Source: Dongia_A sp039808885 (GTDB lineage: Bacteria > Pseudomonadota > Alphaproteobacteria > Dongiales > Dongiaceae). From it: DNA of 64,000 nt. Positions 54,040 through 63,358 of the stretch are shown one piece after another. How positions within the stretch are numbered: the stretch's first letter is position 1; each line of letters opens with the position of its first letter. The stretch covers positions 14,992-78,991 of the forward strand of contig JBDHTX010000020.1 of NCBI GenBank assembly GCA_039808885.1, given 5' to 3'. The position numbers and the translations under genes were made by a program. The notes under the pieces were generated by a model that was given only the letters and a program-made list of their open reading frames with translations, had not been told where the DNA came from and ran no database searches.

Positions 54040-55854
54040 TCAGGTCGAGGCGGCGGGCCGGTCGTAGTCCAGCGGACCGCGCAATGTTCCCGCGGCGGTC
54101 CGCTGCTCGATTTCCACCAGGCGGGCGTACAGCAGCGGCCCGAGCGGCGAATCCCCGATCGGCGTGCGATAGGCGCGCTGCAGGAAATCCACGTCGGGAT
54201 AGGAGTTCCCCTCCAGCAGGAGAGCGCCGCGCGGCCCGATGGCGATGTCCCAGCCGACCAGCAGCCGGTCCAGGCAGGCGGCATGCGCCGCCAGGGCGAT
54301 GGCGCGCACCTCGCTCCAGCAGGGCACCGTGCGCCCCCGCACGCGGGCATGCGTCACCGGATGCTCGTCGAACCAGTCCAGCCACATCCGGCCCTTGTCA
54401 CCGGTCATCTGGCCGAGCACGCCGCTCTGCAGGTCGATCGCGGCGCCATACTCGAAATCGGTGACCCAGTTCGGCTCCAGCTTGCAGAGATTGCTCAGCA
54501 CCGCATGGGTGATCACCGGCCTGCCGCCCTGGTCGAGGCAGGTGACGACGCGGATTCGGATCAGCGCCTGGTCGGCCAGATCCGCGATGCCGGGATGATT
54601 CCTGATCCGCGGCTGCACCAGAATGGCCCGGCCCCTGGAGCGTTGCGCGATCAGCTCCATCAGGCCGTCCTGGTCCAGCGCGGTACCGTCTTCGGTGATG
54701 AATTTTCCGCCGGTGAAGCGAATGACTTCGGCGCCGCGCGAGCCCTTCGACTGGCGCGGCTTGATGAACAGGTCCTGCTCGAATTCCGCCGGCCGCTCCG
54801 ACCGCCGCTGCAGCTGGCCGTCCTCGGCCAGGGCCAGGATCGGGATGGTCGGTATGCCGTGCTCCTCGCAGATGCGATTCACCCCCAGCTTGTCGCCCAG
54901 CATGATCCGGCGCTGGCTCTTCGGCACCTGCCAGGTCAGCACCTTGAACAGCCCGTTCTTGGTCTCGTAGCGCGTCAGGTAGCCCGACGCGCGGGCGCGG
55001 AACTGCGGGCGAAACAGCTCGAACATGTAATAGGCCTGGGTGTCCAGGCCATGGCGGAAGGCGATGACGTAGAGGTCGCGGAACTGGCGGCAGATGCCGA
55101 TTCCGAAACGGTCGCGCACCAGCGGCGCCATCTGGGGGAACCACGAGAGGAACCGGCCGACGTCCAGCACCAGCTTGTGGCCCGGGAGCGTGTAGTTGCC
55201 GATGCGCGGATGGCGCACCTTCTTGAACAGCAGCGAGGTGGCGAACAGGTGGCGGGCCAAATCGCCGACGTCGGCGGCGCGGCCCTGCTCGACGAACAGC
55301 CGGCGGCGCACGGCGGCGACGCAGCATGCAGCGCCGAGCGCGTAGAGCAACATCGACAGCAGGGCCAGGAAATCGGCGACCAGTCGCGGCGTCGCTTCGC
55401 CGGACGGCCCGGCGAGGTGGCTCCACAGCACCGCGGCCACGCCCGCCGCCTGGATCGCAATGGCCGGGCCGAATGCGCGCCGCGCCGCGTCCGGCATGGG
55501 TTCCCCTCGCGCGCCCAGCCAGAGCAGCAGCGCGGCGGCCGGCAGCAGCAGTCCGTCGGCGACATCCACGATCACGGGCCAGGACGTGCCGCGATCGCCG
55601 GGTTGGCCGGCCAGCTGGCTGACGCAGACCAGGCCCAGGAGGATGAGCGCCGCCAGCCACGCGCGGCGCATCGCCGCATCCGGCACGCCCAGCGCCAGGC
55701 GCGCGCAGACCTGGAACCCCGCGACGATCGCCGCGAGGCCCGTCAGCGCGTCCAATATCCAGAGATCCAGCCCGGAAACGACGACGACAACTGCGATCAG
55801 CGCGGCCGCGCCCAGAGGCAGCGCGCGCCCGCGGGGAATTTCAAGGGACCTCAT
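54040..55854 (-). CDS. Membrane protein with sugar-transfer-associated ATP-grasp domain
   Basis: This 604-residue protein begins with about six membrane segments in residues 10-190 and ends with a cytoplasmic ATP-grasp domain of the ATPgrasp_ST type. Motifs are LGDKLGVNRICEEHGIPTIP, FIKPRQSKGSRGAEVIRFTG, RAILVQPRIRNHPGIADLAD, IRIRVVTCLDQGG, and LLLEGNSYPDVDFLQRAY, where the last Glu and Asn would bind Mg-ATP. Such domains are found near polysaccharide genes and are thought to attach amino acids or other groups to envelope sugars. The acyltransferase-like gene downstream supports an envelope role. Confidence 0.85.
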   Translation of the reverse strand: MRSLEIPRGRALPLGAAALIAVVVVVSGLDLWILDALTGLAAIVAGFQVCARLALGVPDAAMRRAWLAALILLGLVCVSQLAGQPGDRGTSWPVIVDVADGLLLPAAALLLWLGARGEPMPDAARRAFGPAIAIQAAGVAAVLWSHLAGPSGEATPRLVADFLALLSMLLYALGAACCVAAVRRRLFVEQGRAADVGDLARHLFATSLLFKKVRHPRIGNYTLPGHKLVLDVGRFLSWFPQMAPLVRDRFGIGICRQFRDLYVIAFRHGLDTQAYYMFELFRPQFRARASGYLTRYETKNGLFKVLTWQVPKSQRRIMLGDKLGVNRICEEHGIPTIPILALAEDGQLQRRSERPAEFEQDLFIKPRQSKGSRGAEVIRFTGGKFITEDGTALDQDGLMELIAQRSRGRAILVQPRIRNHPGIADLADQALIRIRVVTCLDQGGRPVITHAVLSNLCKLEPNWVTDFEYGAAIDLQSGVLGQMTGDKGRMWLDWFDEHPVTHARVRGRTVPCWSEVRAIALAAHAACLDRLLVGWDIAIGPRGALLLEGNSYPDVDFLQRAYRTPIGDSPLGPLLYARLVEIEQRTAAGTLRGPLDYDRPAAST

Positions 55855-56024
55855 TCGTCAGGCGATATCCTTCATGCGCAGCGGCGGGACGGCCGGTGGG
55901 AGCCGAATCCCGGTCGCGAGCGACAAAGTAGGTTTTGCCGCCGCTCCTGGCAATCGCAACCATCTGGGAAAAGAGGCCGCCGGAAGAAAAAGGCCGGCCG
56001 GAGGCACACGCCGTCAGGCCGGCG

Positions 56025-57716
56025 TCAGCCCCATTGCTCGCGCACGCCCATGCGCTTGCCGAGGCGCACCGCGCCGGCGATGCTGGGCGAAGGGATTTCC
56101 GCCGCCGGCTTGCCATAAAGCCAGCCCTGGCCGAGATCGACCCCCAGCTCCATCAGGCACTTGTGCTGGTCTTCCTTCTCGACCATCTCCGCCACCGTCT
56201 TGATGCCGAGGCATTTGCAGGTGGTCAGCACGCCCTGGACGATGGCGCGCTCGCGCGGGCTGTCGGTGATGCTGCGGATATAGACGCCGTCGATCTTCAC
56301 GTAGTCGATGGTCAGCTGCTGCAGATAGGGCAGCGAGGAGGCGCCGGCGCCGAAATCGTCGAGGCAGACCACGTGACCGCGCGCGCGCAGGCGCTGCACC
56401 GCCTGGGCGGCATGGCCCAGGTCCTCCAGCTTCGCCGATTCCGTGATCTCGATCATCAGCCGCTTGCGGTCGGTGCCGAGGCGCTCGGTGATCTTGGCGA
56501 ACATCTCGGCGAAGCTGTCGTTCAGCAGCGACTTCGCCGACATGTTCACCGCCAGGCTCAGGTGATGGTTCTTGGCGGCGCCTTCCAGGATGCGCGCGAT
56601 GGCGCCGTTGGCGACCGCCAGGTCGAGCTCGTGGATGATGTTGATCTCTTCGGCGAACTTCACGTCCTCGAACGGCGACCTGCCATCGGCGAAGCGGAGC
56701 AGCACCTCGTAGTGATGATGGCGCCGGTCGGCCAGGCTGACGATCGGCTGATAGTGCAGCGTGATCCGGCGCTCGTGGATCAGGTCGCGCATGGCGACGA
56801 CCCGGCTCAGGGTCTCCGCCGTCTTCCGCCGCAGATAGTGGTCGGCGGTGCCGGATTCGATCGAGGCGCCGCCCTCGACGCCGAACTTGTTCACGACATA
56901 CGAGAGGATGCCCTCGACGTCGTCGTCGCCCAGCGAGTTTTTCTGGAAACGGACGGTGGTTTCCTTGATCTTCAGGGCATTCTTGTCGATGTCGTAGCTT
57001 TCGCCCACCTTGCCGATGGCGGCGACGATGGCGGCCGGGCTCTCTTCCTCCAGATGGGTGACGCCAAAGCGGCCATCCCCCAGACGGCCGGCGGTGTCGT
57101 GGTCGATGGCATGCAGCTTCAGCTGGGCGCCGATCTCGGCCATCAAGGCCTCGGAACGGTCGGGGCCGAGCAGCCGGCGCAGCTCCTCCTCCTGGCAGAT
57201 CTCCACCAAGGTCAGGCAGGCGGCCTTGCCGGATTGCTTGGCCAATTGCACGGCGCCGTTGGCGGCGCGGGTGAACTCCACCGCTTCCATCAGTCCGGTG
57301 ACACGGTCGCGCTGCGGCGCCGCGCCCTGGTCGGCGGCGGCGAGGGGAAGCTGGGTGATCGACAGACAGTAGCGATGCTCGGAGGCGTCGAGGACCCGGT
57401 AGATGCCGACCTCGACCACCTGGCCGGCGCCGTCATCGCTGTGCAGGGTCATGTGCAGGCCGCGCCGGCGCTGGCCCGGCTGCAGCTCACGCAGGGCGGC
57501 CATCAGCAGGGCAGCGTCCTGCACAGTGAGGATGTGGGTCAGGGGACGATTGATCAGGCTGTCGGCATCGCGGCTGAGGATCGACTTCACCGCGCCGCCG
57601 GCCCACTGGATGCGGCTGGCGCTATCCAGCTCCAGCAGCAGATCAGCATTGGCGAAAGCAAAACCGACGAAGCGGTCGCGGTCCTCCCGTAGCCTGTCTG
57701 TGATCGACGCAACCAT
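56025..57716 (-). CDS. EAL-domain c-di-GMP phosphodiesterase with PAS and degenerate GGDEF domains
   Basis: This 563-residue protein has a PAS domain (about residues 20-120), a degenerate GGDEF domain in which GGDEF reads GDGRF (RLGDGRFGV), and an EAL domain from about residue 310. EAL metal and catalytic residues are mostly present: YEVLLRF in place of EALLR, NMSAKS, EITES, LDDFGAG, VKIDG, VAEMVEK and GWLYGKP. It probably hydrolyses c-di-GMP with the GGDEF-like part acting as a regulatory module. No membrane segment is seen. The diguanylate cyclase of this window is at 2650-3432. Confidence 0.92.
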   Translation of the reverse strand: MVASITDRLREDRDRFVGFAFANADLLLELDSASRIQWAGGAVKSILSRDADSLINRPLTHILTVQDAALLMAALRELQPGQRRRGLHMTLHSDDGAGQVVEVGIYRVLDASEHRYCLSITQLPLAAADQGAAPQRDRVTGLMEAVEFTRAANGAVQLAKQSGKAACLTLVEICQEEELRRLLGPDRSEALMAEIGAQLKLHAIDHDTAGRLGDGRFGVTHLEEESPAAIVAAIGKVGESYDIDKNALKIKETTVRFQKNSLGDDDVEGILSYVVNKFGVEGGASIESGTADHYLRRKTAETLSRVVAMRDLIHERRITLHYQPIVSLADRRHHHYEVLLRFADGRSPFEDVKFAEEINIIHELDLAVANGAIARILEGAAKNHHLSLAVNMSAKSLLNDSFAEMFAKITERLGTDRKRLMIEITESAKLEDLGHAAQAVQRLRARGHVVCLDDFGAGASSLPYLQQLTIDYVKIDGVYIRSITDSPRERAIVQGVLTTCKCLGIKTVAEMVEKEDQHKCLMELGVDLGQGWLYGKPAAEIPSPSIAGAVRLGKRMGVREQWG

Positions 57717-57935
57717 GCTTTTTCAAGGCGCTCGGTGGGCAAACCATGCGACGCACCGGCGCCGCCCTCGTCCCAGCGTCACCTTTGGCCGACCGGCTTA
57801 AGATCGCGTTAATTCTGTTGTGTACTCCACCGACCTATACCAATGCAGGTGAGCCGGACTCGCGCCGGGGAAGCCGGTCCTACAAGGAACCGCATTGCGG
57901 CGGGCCGGCATGCGCCACGCCGGATGGCGCTCGTC

Positions 57936-58874
57936 TCAGGCGGGTGCTTTCGTCGTGGCTCGCACCACCAGCGGGCTGGCCATGATCTCGCGCTCGGCCG
58001 CCGGGCGGCCGCTGCTGGCCGCGGTGATCACCATTTCCCCGGCGCGATGCCCCATCGCCACCGCGTCGGCCCGCACAGTGGTGAGTTGGATCCGCTGATG
58101 CGACGCCAGCGGCACGTCGTCGAAGCCGACGACCGAGACGTCGTCGGGCACGCGGCGCCCGGCCCGCTCCAGCCGGTCGATGGCGGCAACCGCGTGCAGG
58201 TCGTCATGCGCGACAAGGGCCGTCGCCTCGGCCTCGGCAAGCATCGGGGCGAGGCCGCGCCGCGCCAGCGCCGCCTCGAAGGCCAGGCGCCGGCGCTCGC
58301 CCGCATGTTCGCGCAGGGCGTGGGCCAGGAAGCCGATCCGCCGATGACCCAGATCGTAGAGATGCCGCACCACCGCCTCCATCGCCGCCTCGGTGTCGTG
58401 ATCGATGATCCCGGGCCGCGCGTCGTCGATCTCGCCCGCACCCACCAGCACCACCGGCACGCCGTGATCGAGCAGCAGCTTCGGCAGCAGCGCGCCCAGG
58501 GACAGGCCGCCGATCACCACGCCATCCACGCGCCGGTCGATGAACGCGAGCGCGGCGGCATTCTCCGTCTCGGCAATGCATTCCGTGTGGGCCGTCAGGA
58601 CCGCGTAGCCGAGCGCCCCGGCGGCGCGCTCCACGCCGACCGTCAACTGGGCGAAGAAGGGATTGGTCAGATCCGGCACCACCAGGCCGATGGCGTTGCT
58701 GCTGCGCGCCTGCAGGGACCGCGCGATGGCGTTGGGCCGGTAGCCGGTCTCGGCGATGGCGCGTTCCACCTTGCGGCGGGTTTCATCGGCGACCAGCGCG
58801 CTGCCGCGGATGACGTTCGACACCGTGGACTTGGAGACCCCGGCGCGCTCGGCGATGTCGACCAGCCTCGCCAT
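57936..58874 (-). CDS. LacI-family transcriptional regulator
   Basis: This 312-residue protein has the LacI helix-turn-helix at residues 1-26 (LVDIAERAGVSKSTVSNVIR), the hinge helix RKVERAIAETGYRPNAIARS, and a periplasmic binding protein-like sugar-sensing core (SNAIGLVVPDLTNPFFAQL). It lies seven bases after the oxidoreductase gene on the same strand, so the two form an operon. A LacI-type operator with a central CG stands before the operon (59991-60006), implying negative autoregulation relieved by a sugar or derived compound. Confidence 0.95.
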   Translation of the reverse strand: MARLVDIAERAGVSKSTVSNVIRGSALVADETRRKVERAIAETGYRPNAIARSLQARSSNAIGLVVPDLTNPFFAQLTVGVERAAGALGYAVLTAHTECIAETENAAALAFIDRRVDGVVIGGLSLGALLPKLLLDHGVPVVLVGAGEIDDARPGIIDHDTEAAMEAVVRHLYDLGHRRIGFLAHALREHAGERRRLAFEAALARRGLAPMLAEAEATALVAHDDLHAVAAIDRLERAGRRVPDDVSVVGFDDVPLASHQRIQLTTVRADAVAMGHRAGEMVITAASSGRPAAEREIMASPLVVRATTKAPA

Positions 58875-58881
58875 GCCCGGC

Positions 58882-59979
58882 TCAGCCGGCCGCCTTGCGG
58901 AAGGCGGAGGTCAGCAGCGCGACATCGCGGCGCGCCTGCTCCAGCGGGGTTGCCACCGGCGCCGTGCCGCAACAGGCGGCGTGGAAGGCGCGCAGCTGCT
59001 CGCGGAACGCCTCCTCATAGCTGACGCGGTGATCCTGGGTCTCCAGGGCATGGCCGCCGCCGCTCCGCCGCAGGGTCAGGCGTGTCGGCAGGTGGCGCAG
59101 ATACGGCGACGGGAAGGTGAGCTCGACGATGCGGTCGCTGCAATAGATGGTGATGCGCTCGGTGTAGTCGGGCACCCCCGGCAGGGCCAGGTGGGTCATG
59201 CTGACCCGCCCGCCGCCCGGCAGGCCGAAGCCGAGCTGCACGCCCCGCCCGTCGTCGAAGAAGGCCCCGTGATCCGCCGCCTCGGGCAGCTCGCAGCCAT
59301 AATGCGCCAGCACGCCGTGCACCACGGAAACGTCATGCACCAGGGACGAGAGGAACCCGCCGCTCAGGGCCCGCATTCCCGCCTCGCTCATGGCGCCGCC
59401 GGCGGCGATGCCGAGCTGCTCGCGCGCGGCGGCGCGCGACCGCTCGCGCAGCGCGGCCGGCAGATCCCCCGGCACGGTCATCGGCAGATGCGCGACGAAG
59501 GGGTCCTGGTCGGGATCGTTGACCTCGACCGAAATCAGCTTCACCTCGGAGATGCGGTCCGGCAGCAACTCCAGCGCACGGCGGAACGCCGGATCGTGCC
59601 GCTTCATATAGGCGACCTGCAGCACGCGTCCGGCGCGGTCGCGCGCCGCCTTGATCCGGTCGCATCCGTCCAGGGTGAGCGCCAGCGGCTTCTCGCACAA
59701 CACATGCAGGCCCGCATCGAGCGCCGCGACCGCCAGCTCAGGATGGAACGGATCCGGCGCCGCGACGACCACCGCGTCGAGGTTGCATTTCAGCAATCCA
59801 CCGATATCGGCGTGCAATTCGGCGAGCCCGTAGCGCTCGCCCAGCGACTGGCGCACCGCGGCCGAGGCGTCGGCCAAAGCCACGAAGGCGAAGCGCTCGC
59901 GCTCCTCCCACAGATAGAAGGCGTGCTCGGCCTGGCCCACCAGCCCGGCCCCGACCAGCCCGACGCGCAGTCTTTTCAC
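58882..59979 (-). CDS. Gfo/Idh/MocA-family oxidoreductase (paralogue)
   Basis: This 365-residue protein has RVGLVGAGLVGQAEHAFYLW at the start and CEKPLALTLDGCDRIK with the catalytic lysine. The segment VELTFPSPYLRHLPTRLTLR closely matches the oxidoreductase at 32400-33500, as do KLISVEVNDPD and SSLVHDVSVVHGVL, so the two are paralogues. The start is GTG at 59979, supported by AAGGAG six bases upstream. It is the first gene of the operon with lacI. Reaction: oxidation of a sugar or polyol is expected; substrate unknown. Confidence 0.93.
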   Translation of the reverse strand: MKRLRVGLVGAGLVGQAEHAFYLWEERERFAFVALADASAAVRQSLGERYGLAELHADIGGLLKCNLDAVVVAAPDPFHPELAVAALDAGLHVLCEKPLALTLDGCDRIKAARDRAGRVLQVAYMKRHDPAFRRALELLPDRISEVKLISVEVNDPDQDPFVAHLPMTVPGDLPAALRERSRAAAREQLGIAAGGAMSEAGMRALSGGFLSSLVHDVSVVHGVLAHYGCELPEAADHGAFFDDGRGVQLGFGLPGGGRVSMTHLALPGVPDYTERITIYCSDRIVELTFPSPYLRHLPTRLTLRRSGGGHALETQDHRVSYEEAFREQLRAFHAACCGTAPVATPLEQARRDVALLTSAFRKAAG

Positions 59980-60454
59980 GGAAACTCCTTATTGGAACGC
60001 TCCAATCGCACGCACTTCAATACCGCCCCGCAGTCTCTGTCAAGCCACCTTCGCGGCCGGTCCGAGCCCAGGCGCGGGATATCGCGCCGCCGGGCGGCGG
60101 CCGGCATGGACATCGCCGCCGTCAGCCGCGCGTCGCCAGCGGGCCCGTCACCGAAGGTAACGGCGTGCGATCCGATGGTGTGATCCAGCGCACTGTGGCG
60201 ACATTGAGCAGTGCAACTGGCTTTGCGAATTCATGCCGCCCGGCCTATAGTCGCGCCGCGGGGGAGCCAACAGCCGGCGCGAAGCAACGGCATGTCGACG
60301 AGGAGCGTGACCGATCTACCGCAACAATTAACGGGTACGCCATAGCGCCCAGGCGCGGCGCGCGGGACATGGCGCGCCGGAGCCAAGCCTAGCCTCGGCA
60401 AAGAGAGGCATCGCGCAACCCAGGCCGTTCGATCGAATCAATCCCCGGACCCCG
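59980..60454. other. Divergent intergenic region
   Basis: These 475 bases hold the LacI-type operator at their left edge. The remainder is GC-rich and shows no gene or RNA that I recognise. The promoter of the large exported-protein gene at 60455 must lie here, but no strong -35/-10 pair stands out. Confidence 0.5.
59991..60006. promoter_or_regulatory. LacI-type operator before the oxidoreductase-lacI operon
   Basis: ATTGGAACGCTCCAAT is a 16-bp dyad with a central CG and one mismatched pair (positions 7 and 10), the form expected for LacI-family regulators. It ends 11 bases before the GTG start, directly upstream of the Shine-Dalgarno, so bound repressor would block the transcript. Confidence 0.75.
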
Positions 60455-63358
60455 ATGACCAAGACCAACGGCGCACCATCGCCATTCAAGATGCGGCTTC
60501 TGTCCTGCTGTGTGCTCGCGGCGATCGCGATGCTGCAGGCGCCGGCGGCGCTCGCCGCCGCCGATCTGCCGGACCGCTGCGCCGTCCCGCTGACTTGGCC
60601 GACGGCGGCCGATGCCGGGATCGACCCGGCTGCCTTTTGGAACAATGACCGCGAGATTTCGATCCTGCGGCGCGAGGATGACGGGCGCTTCGCCTACCGC
60701 ATCGTCGGCGACGTGGTGGAGATCAACCCGGCCCTGTTCCCCGCCCTGGCCACCGCGCCTGACGGAGAGCTCACGGACGTTTCCGAGATCGTCATCGACG
60801 CGCGCGAGATCATCCTCGACATGCCGCTGCGGCTCGACGACGGGGTGATCAGGCTGCGCGCCGATGTCGTGCGCTTCGCCGGCGGCGGCTCCATCTCGCT
60901 GGTCGTTCCGCCGCAGCGGCGCGAGCAGAGCGTGGAGATCGTCGCCACCACGCTCGACCTGTCGCATGCCCGCGCCGTGCCTTTCGTGTTCACCACCCAG
61001 GGCTGGCAGCTGACCGCGCCGCCGCAATGGCCCGCCGCCGACGCGCCCAAGCGCATGATCCGCCTGAAGGTCGGCGAGATCCTGCCGGGCGAGAGCGACT
61101 CCGAGGCATCCAAGGCCCAGCTGCGGCAGGATCCGGTGCGCTGGCTGCACAATCACACCGCCGACCAGGGCTTCGATTCCGGCTTGCCGAAGGACGTCTG
61201 GTCGGCCGGCTACGACGTCACCATCGGCGAGGCCGGCGCCGCCGCCTATGACGAGTTGTTCAAGACCAGCCTGCTGTGGCCCGACATGGTGGCGGCGAAG
61301 CTGCTGCGCCTGCGCTCGCGCAGCGTCTTCGACGCCGGCATCGACGCGTTCCTGCGCGCCAAGATCGCCGAGCTGCTGCCGCGCTTCGACACCCGCGCCA
61401 GCCGCCAATCGGCGGCGTCGATGCGCCGCATCCTGCGCCAGATCGACGACCAGGTGGACCCCTTCGGCGGCCGCGCCTTCGACGTGCCGATGGCCGACCT
61501 GGCGCAGCGCGTCGCCGCCTTCGGCAAGGCGCTGGACGAGACCTTCGGCACGGAGAAGAAGGCCGGACTGCTGCAGCTGTGGGACGAGGCCCGCACCTCC
61601 TCCATCACCACCAACCGGCCGGCGAACACCGCCAAGCAGATCGAGCAGATCGACCGCGCCCTGCGCAACGCCGCCGCGGCGCGCGACGCCGCCGGGCAGG
61701 GCCTCGCGCGCAACACCGGCCGGCTGCTGAAGCTGGTGCAGGACATCCAGGCCAAGATCGCCGAGGTCGACCAGCTCGACGGCGAGCTGCGCGCCGAATA
61801 CGACAGCCGCAAGACCGCCGCCGAATCCTATGGCGGCGCGGTCGGCAGCCTCTCCAGCGTGCCGGTCCCGGTCAGCTTCGGATTCCTCAGCGCCGCGCCG
61901 GCCGCCCTGGGCAACAGCAAGATCGTCGCCACCGGCCCCGGCTTCTACTACGGCGCCAAGGACGGCTCCTGGCCGATGGAGGTTCCCGCCAGCCTCGCCG
62001 ACGTCTCCGCGCGCTATGCCGCCTATGCGGCGGCGCTGGGCGACCTCAACACCGCCTGGAGCGCGGCGGAGGCGCATTTCGGCGCCGTCATCGGCGACCT
62101 GACCGGCAAGCAGCGCAACGCCGGCGAGCTTGCCGCCCACGCCATGGCCATGCGCGCGGTGCAGGAAACCGGCCAGCGCCTCGCCGATCTGGTGAAGTTC
62201 GGCCCGGCGGAGCTCAAGCTGCGGCTCGACAGCTTCGACCTGCTCGGCCCGGAGAAGAACGAGAAGCGTTTCGCGATCATCGCCCAGGCGGAAGGCCTCG
62301 CCGCCGGCGGCGCCTCGCTCGCCTCGGCGATCCAGGCGGACTTGGCGCGGCTCTCGGCCCTCGATGCCGATCTCGGCGAGCTCGGGGCGCTGCGCGCCGA
62401 CATTGCCGGCCTCAAATCGCTGCCGGCGGCCGAGGCGGTGCAGCGCCAGGCGATGATCGACGCGACCATGCGCGGCATGCTGCTGGCCGACATCGCGCGG
62501 CAGGCGACGCAACTGCGCAAGGGCTTCTACTATGTGACCGGCGAATGGCCGGACCTGGCCGATGACGTGCAGCACTTCGCCGACGACGCGGTGACCGGCG
62601 CGCGCTTCGACCGCCGCCGCGCCGCCCTGTTCGATCCCGACGTGATGGACCAGGCGCTGGCCGACAGCCGCGCGCAATTCGCCGCCTATTACCGCGCCTT
62701 CGCCGACCGGCGCGCGAAGCAGCTGGCGGATTTCGCGGCGAAGAAGCCCGCCGTGCCGGTGGTCGAGCTGTTCCGCGCCTCCTATGTCGACGATTCCGGG
62801 CGCGATCTCGAGGCCGCCTATCTGCGCCGGCAGTTCCTCAACGCGATCAACCGCGCGATCGCGGCGCAGGTGCAGCTGGGCCGCGACGGCGCCGGCTTCG
62901 CCGCGCGGCCGATCCTGATCCCGATCCAGATCACCCCGCCCAGCACCAGCGAGGGCGTGCAGCTGCTGCTCGGCGCCGCGGTGACCAAGGTGCGCTTCCG
63001 CGACGAGGGGGACCTCGCCGGCACGGTCAACCTGCGCATCGAGCATCCGCGCTGGGGCAATGTGCAGATCGACGGCGAATGCCACCGCGTGGTCGATACC
63101 GCCCTGGGCGAGGCGAGCGACGCCGACGGCATGACCGGCTATCTGCAGACCATCGCCCTGCCGAAGGGCGTGGCCCAGTCGTGGGTCGACGCGGTTTCGC
63201 CGGACAAGCCCTATGCCGACGTGCTGGCCACCGCCTTCCCCATCGACGCGCCGTATTACGCCTATGTGCAGCTGCCGCAGCCCAGCGCCTGGAGCAAGCC
63301 GCCGGTGATCGACGAGATCGAAATCTCCTTCATCAAGATCGGGACGCGGCTGCAATGA
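60455..63358 (+). CDS. Large exported protein of unknown function
   Basis: This 967-residue protein has a probable signal peptide (MRLLSCCVLAAIAMLQAPAA, cleaved near ALAA-ADLP). An early beta-rich part has the run EIVIDAREIILDMPLRLDDG. A long Ala/Leu/Asp-rich helical middle follows (about residues 280-800, with KQIEQIDRALRNAAAARDA and similar), then a C-terminal region with LLLGAAVTKVRFRDEGDL. I recognise no family. The ATG at 60455 is the first in frame; an internal ATG at 60491 begins the hydrophobic part directly and may be the true start. The stop overlaps the next gene by four bases. Confidence 0.8.
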   Translation: MTKTNGAPSPFKMRLLSCCVLAAIAMLQAPAALAAADLPDRCAVPLTWPTAADAGIDPAAFWNNDREISILRREDDGRFAYRIVGDVVEINPALFPALATAPDGELTDVSEIVIDAREIILDMPLRLDDGVIRLRADVVRFAGGGSISLVVPPQRREQSVEIVATTLDLSHARAVPFVFTTQGWQLTAPPQWPAADAPKRMIRLKVGEILPGESDSEASKAQLRQDPVRWLHNHTADQGFDSGLPKDVWSAGYDVTIGEAGAAAYDELFKTSLLWPDMVAAKLLRLRSRSVFDAGIDAFLRAKIAELLPRFDTRASRQSAASMRRILRQIDDQVDPFGGRAFDVPMADLAQRVAAFGKALDETFGTEKKAGLLQLWDEARTSSITTNRPANTAKQIEQIDRALRNAAAARDAAGQGLARNTGRLLKLVQDIQAKIAEVDQLDGELRAEYDSRKTAAESYGGAVGSLSSVPVPVSFGFLSAAPAALGNSKIVATGPGFYYGAKDGSWPMEVPASLADVSARYAAYAAALGDLNTAWSAAEAHFGAVIGDLTGKQRNAGELAAHAMAMRAVQETGQRLADLVKFGPAELKLRLDSFDLLGPEKNEKRFAIIAQAEGLAAGGASLASAIQADLARLSALDADLGELGALRADIAGLKSLPAAEAVQRQAMIDATMRGMLLADIARQATQLRKGFYYVTGEWPDLADDVQHFADDAVTGARFDRRRAALFDPDVMDQALADSRAQFAAYYRAFADRRAKQLADFAAKKPAVPVVELFRASYVDDSGRDLEAAYLRRQFLNAINRAIAAQVQLGRDGAGFAARPILIPIQITPPSTSEGVQLLLGAAVTKVRFRDEGDLAGTVNLRIEHPRWGNVQIDGECHRVVDTALGEASDADGMTGYLQTIALPKGVAQSWVDAVSPDKPYADVLATAFPIDAPYYAYVQLPQPSAWSKPPVIDEIEISFIKIGTRLQ

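Noticed and set aside
60165..60392. Short plus-strand frame (75 codons) in the divergent intergenic region
   Set aside because: No ribosome-binding site or recognisable sequence; it is likely chance in GC-rich DNA.
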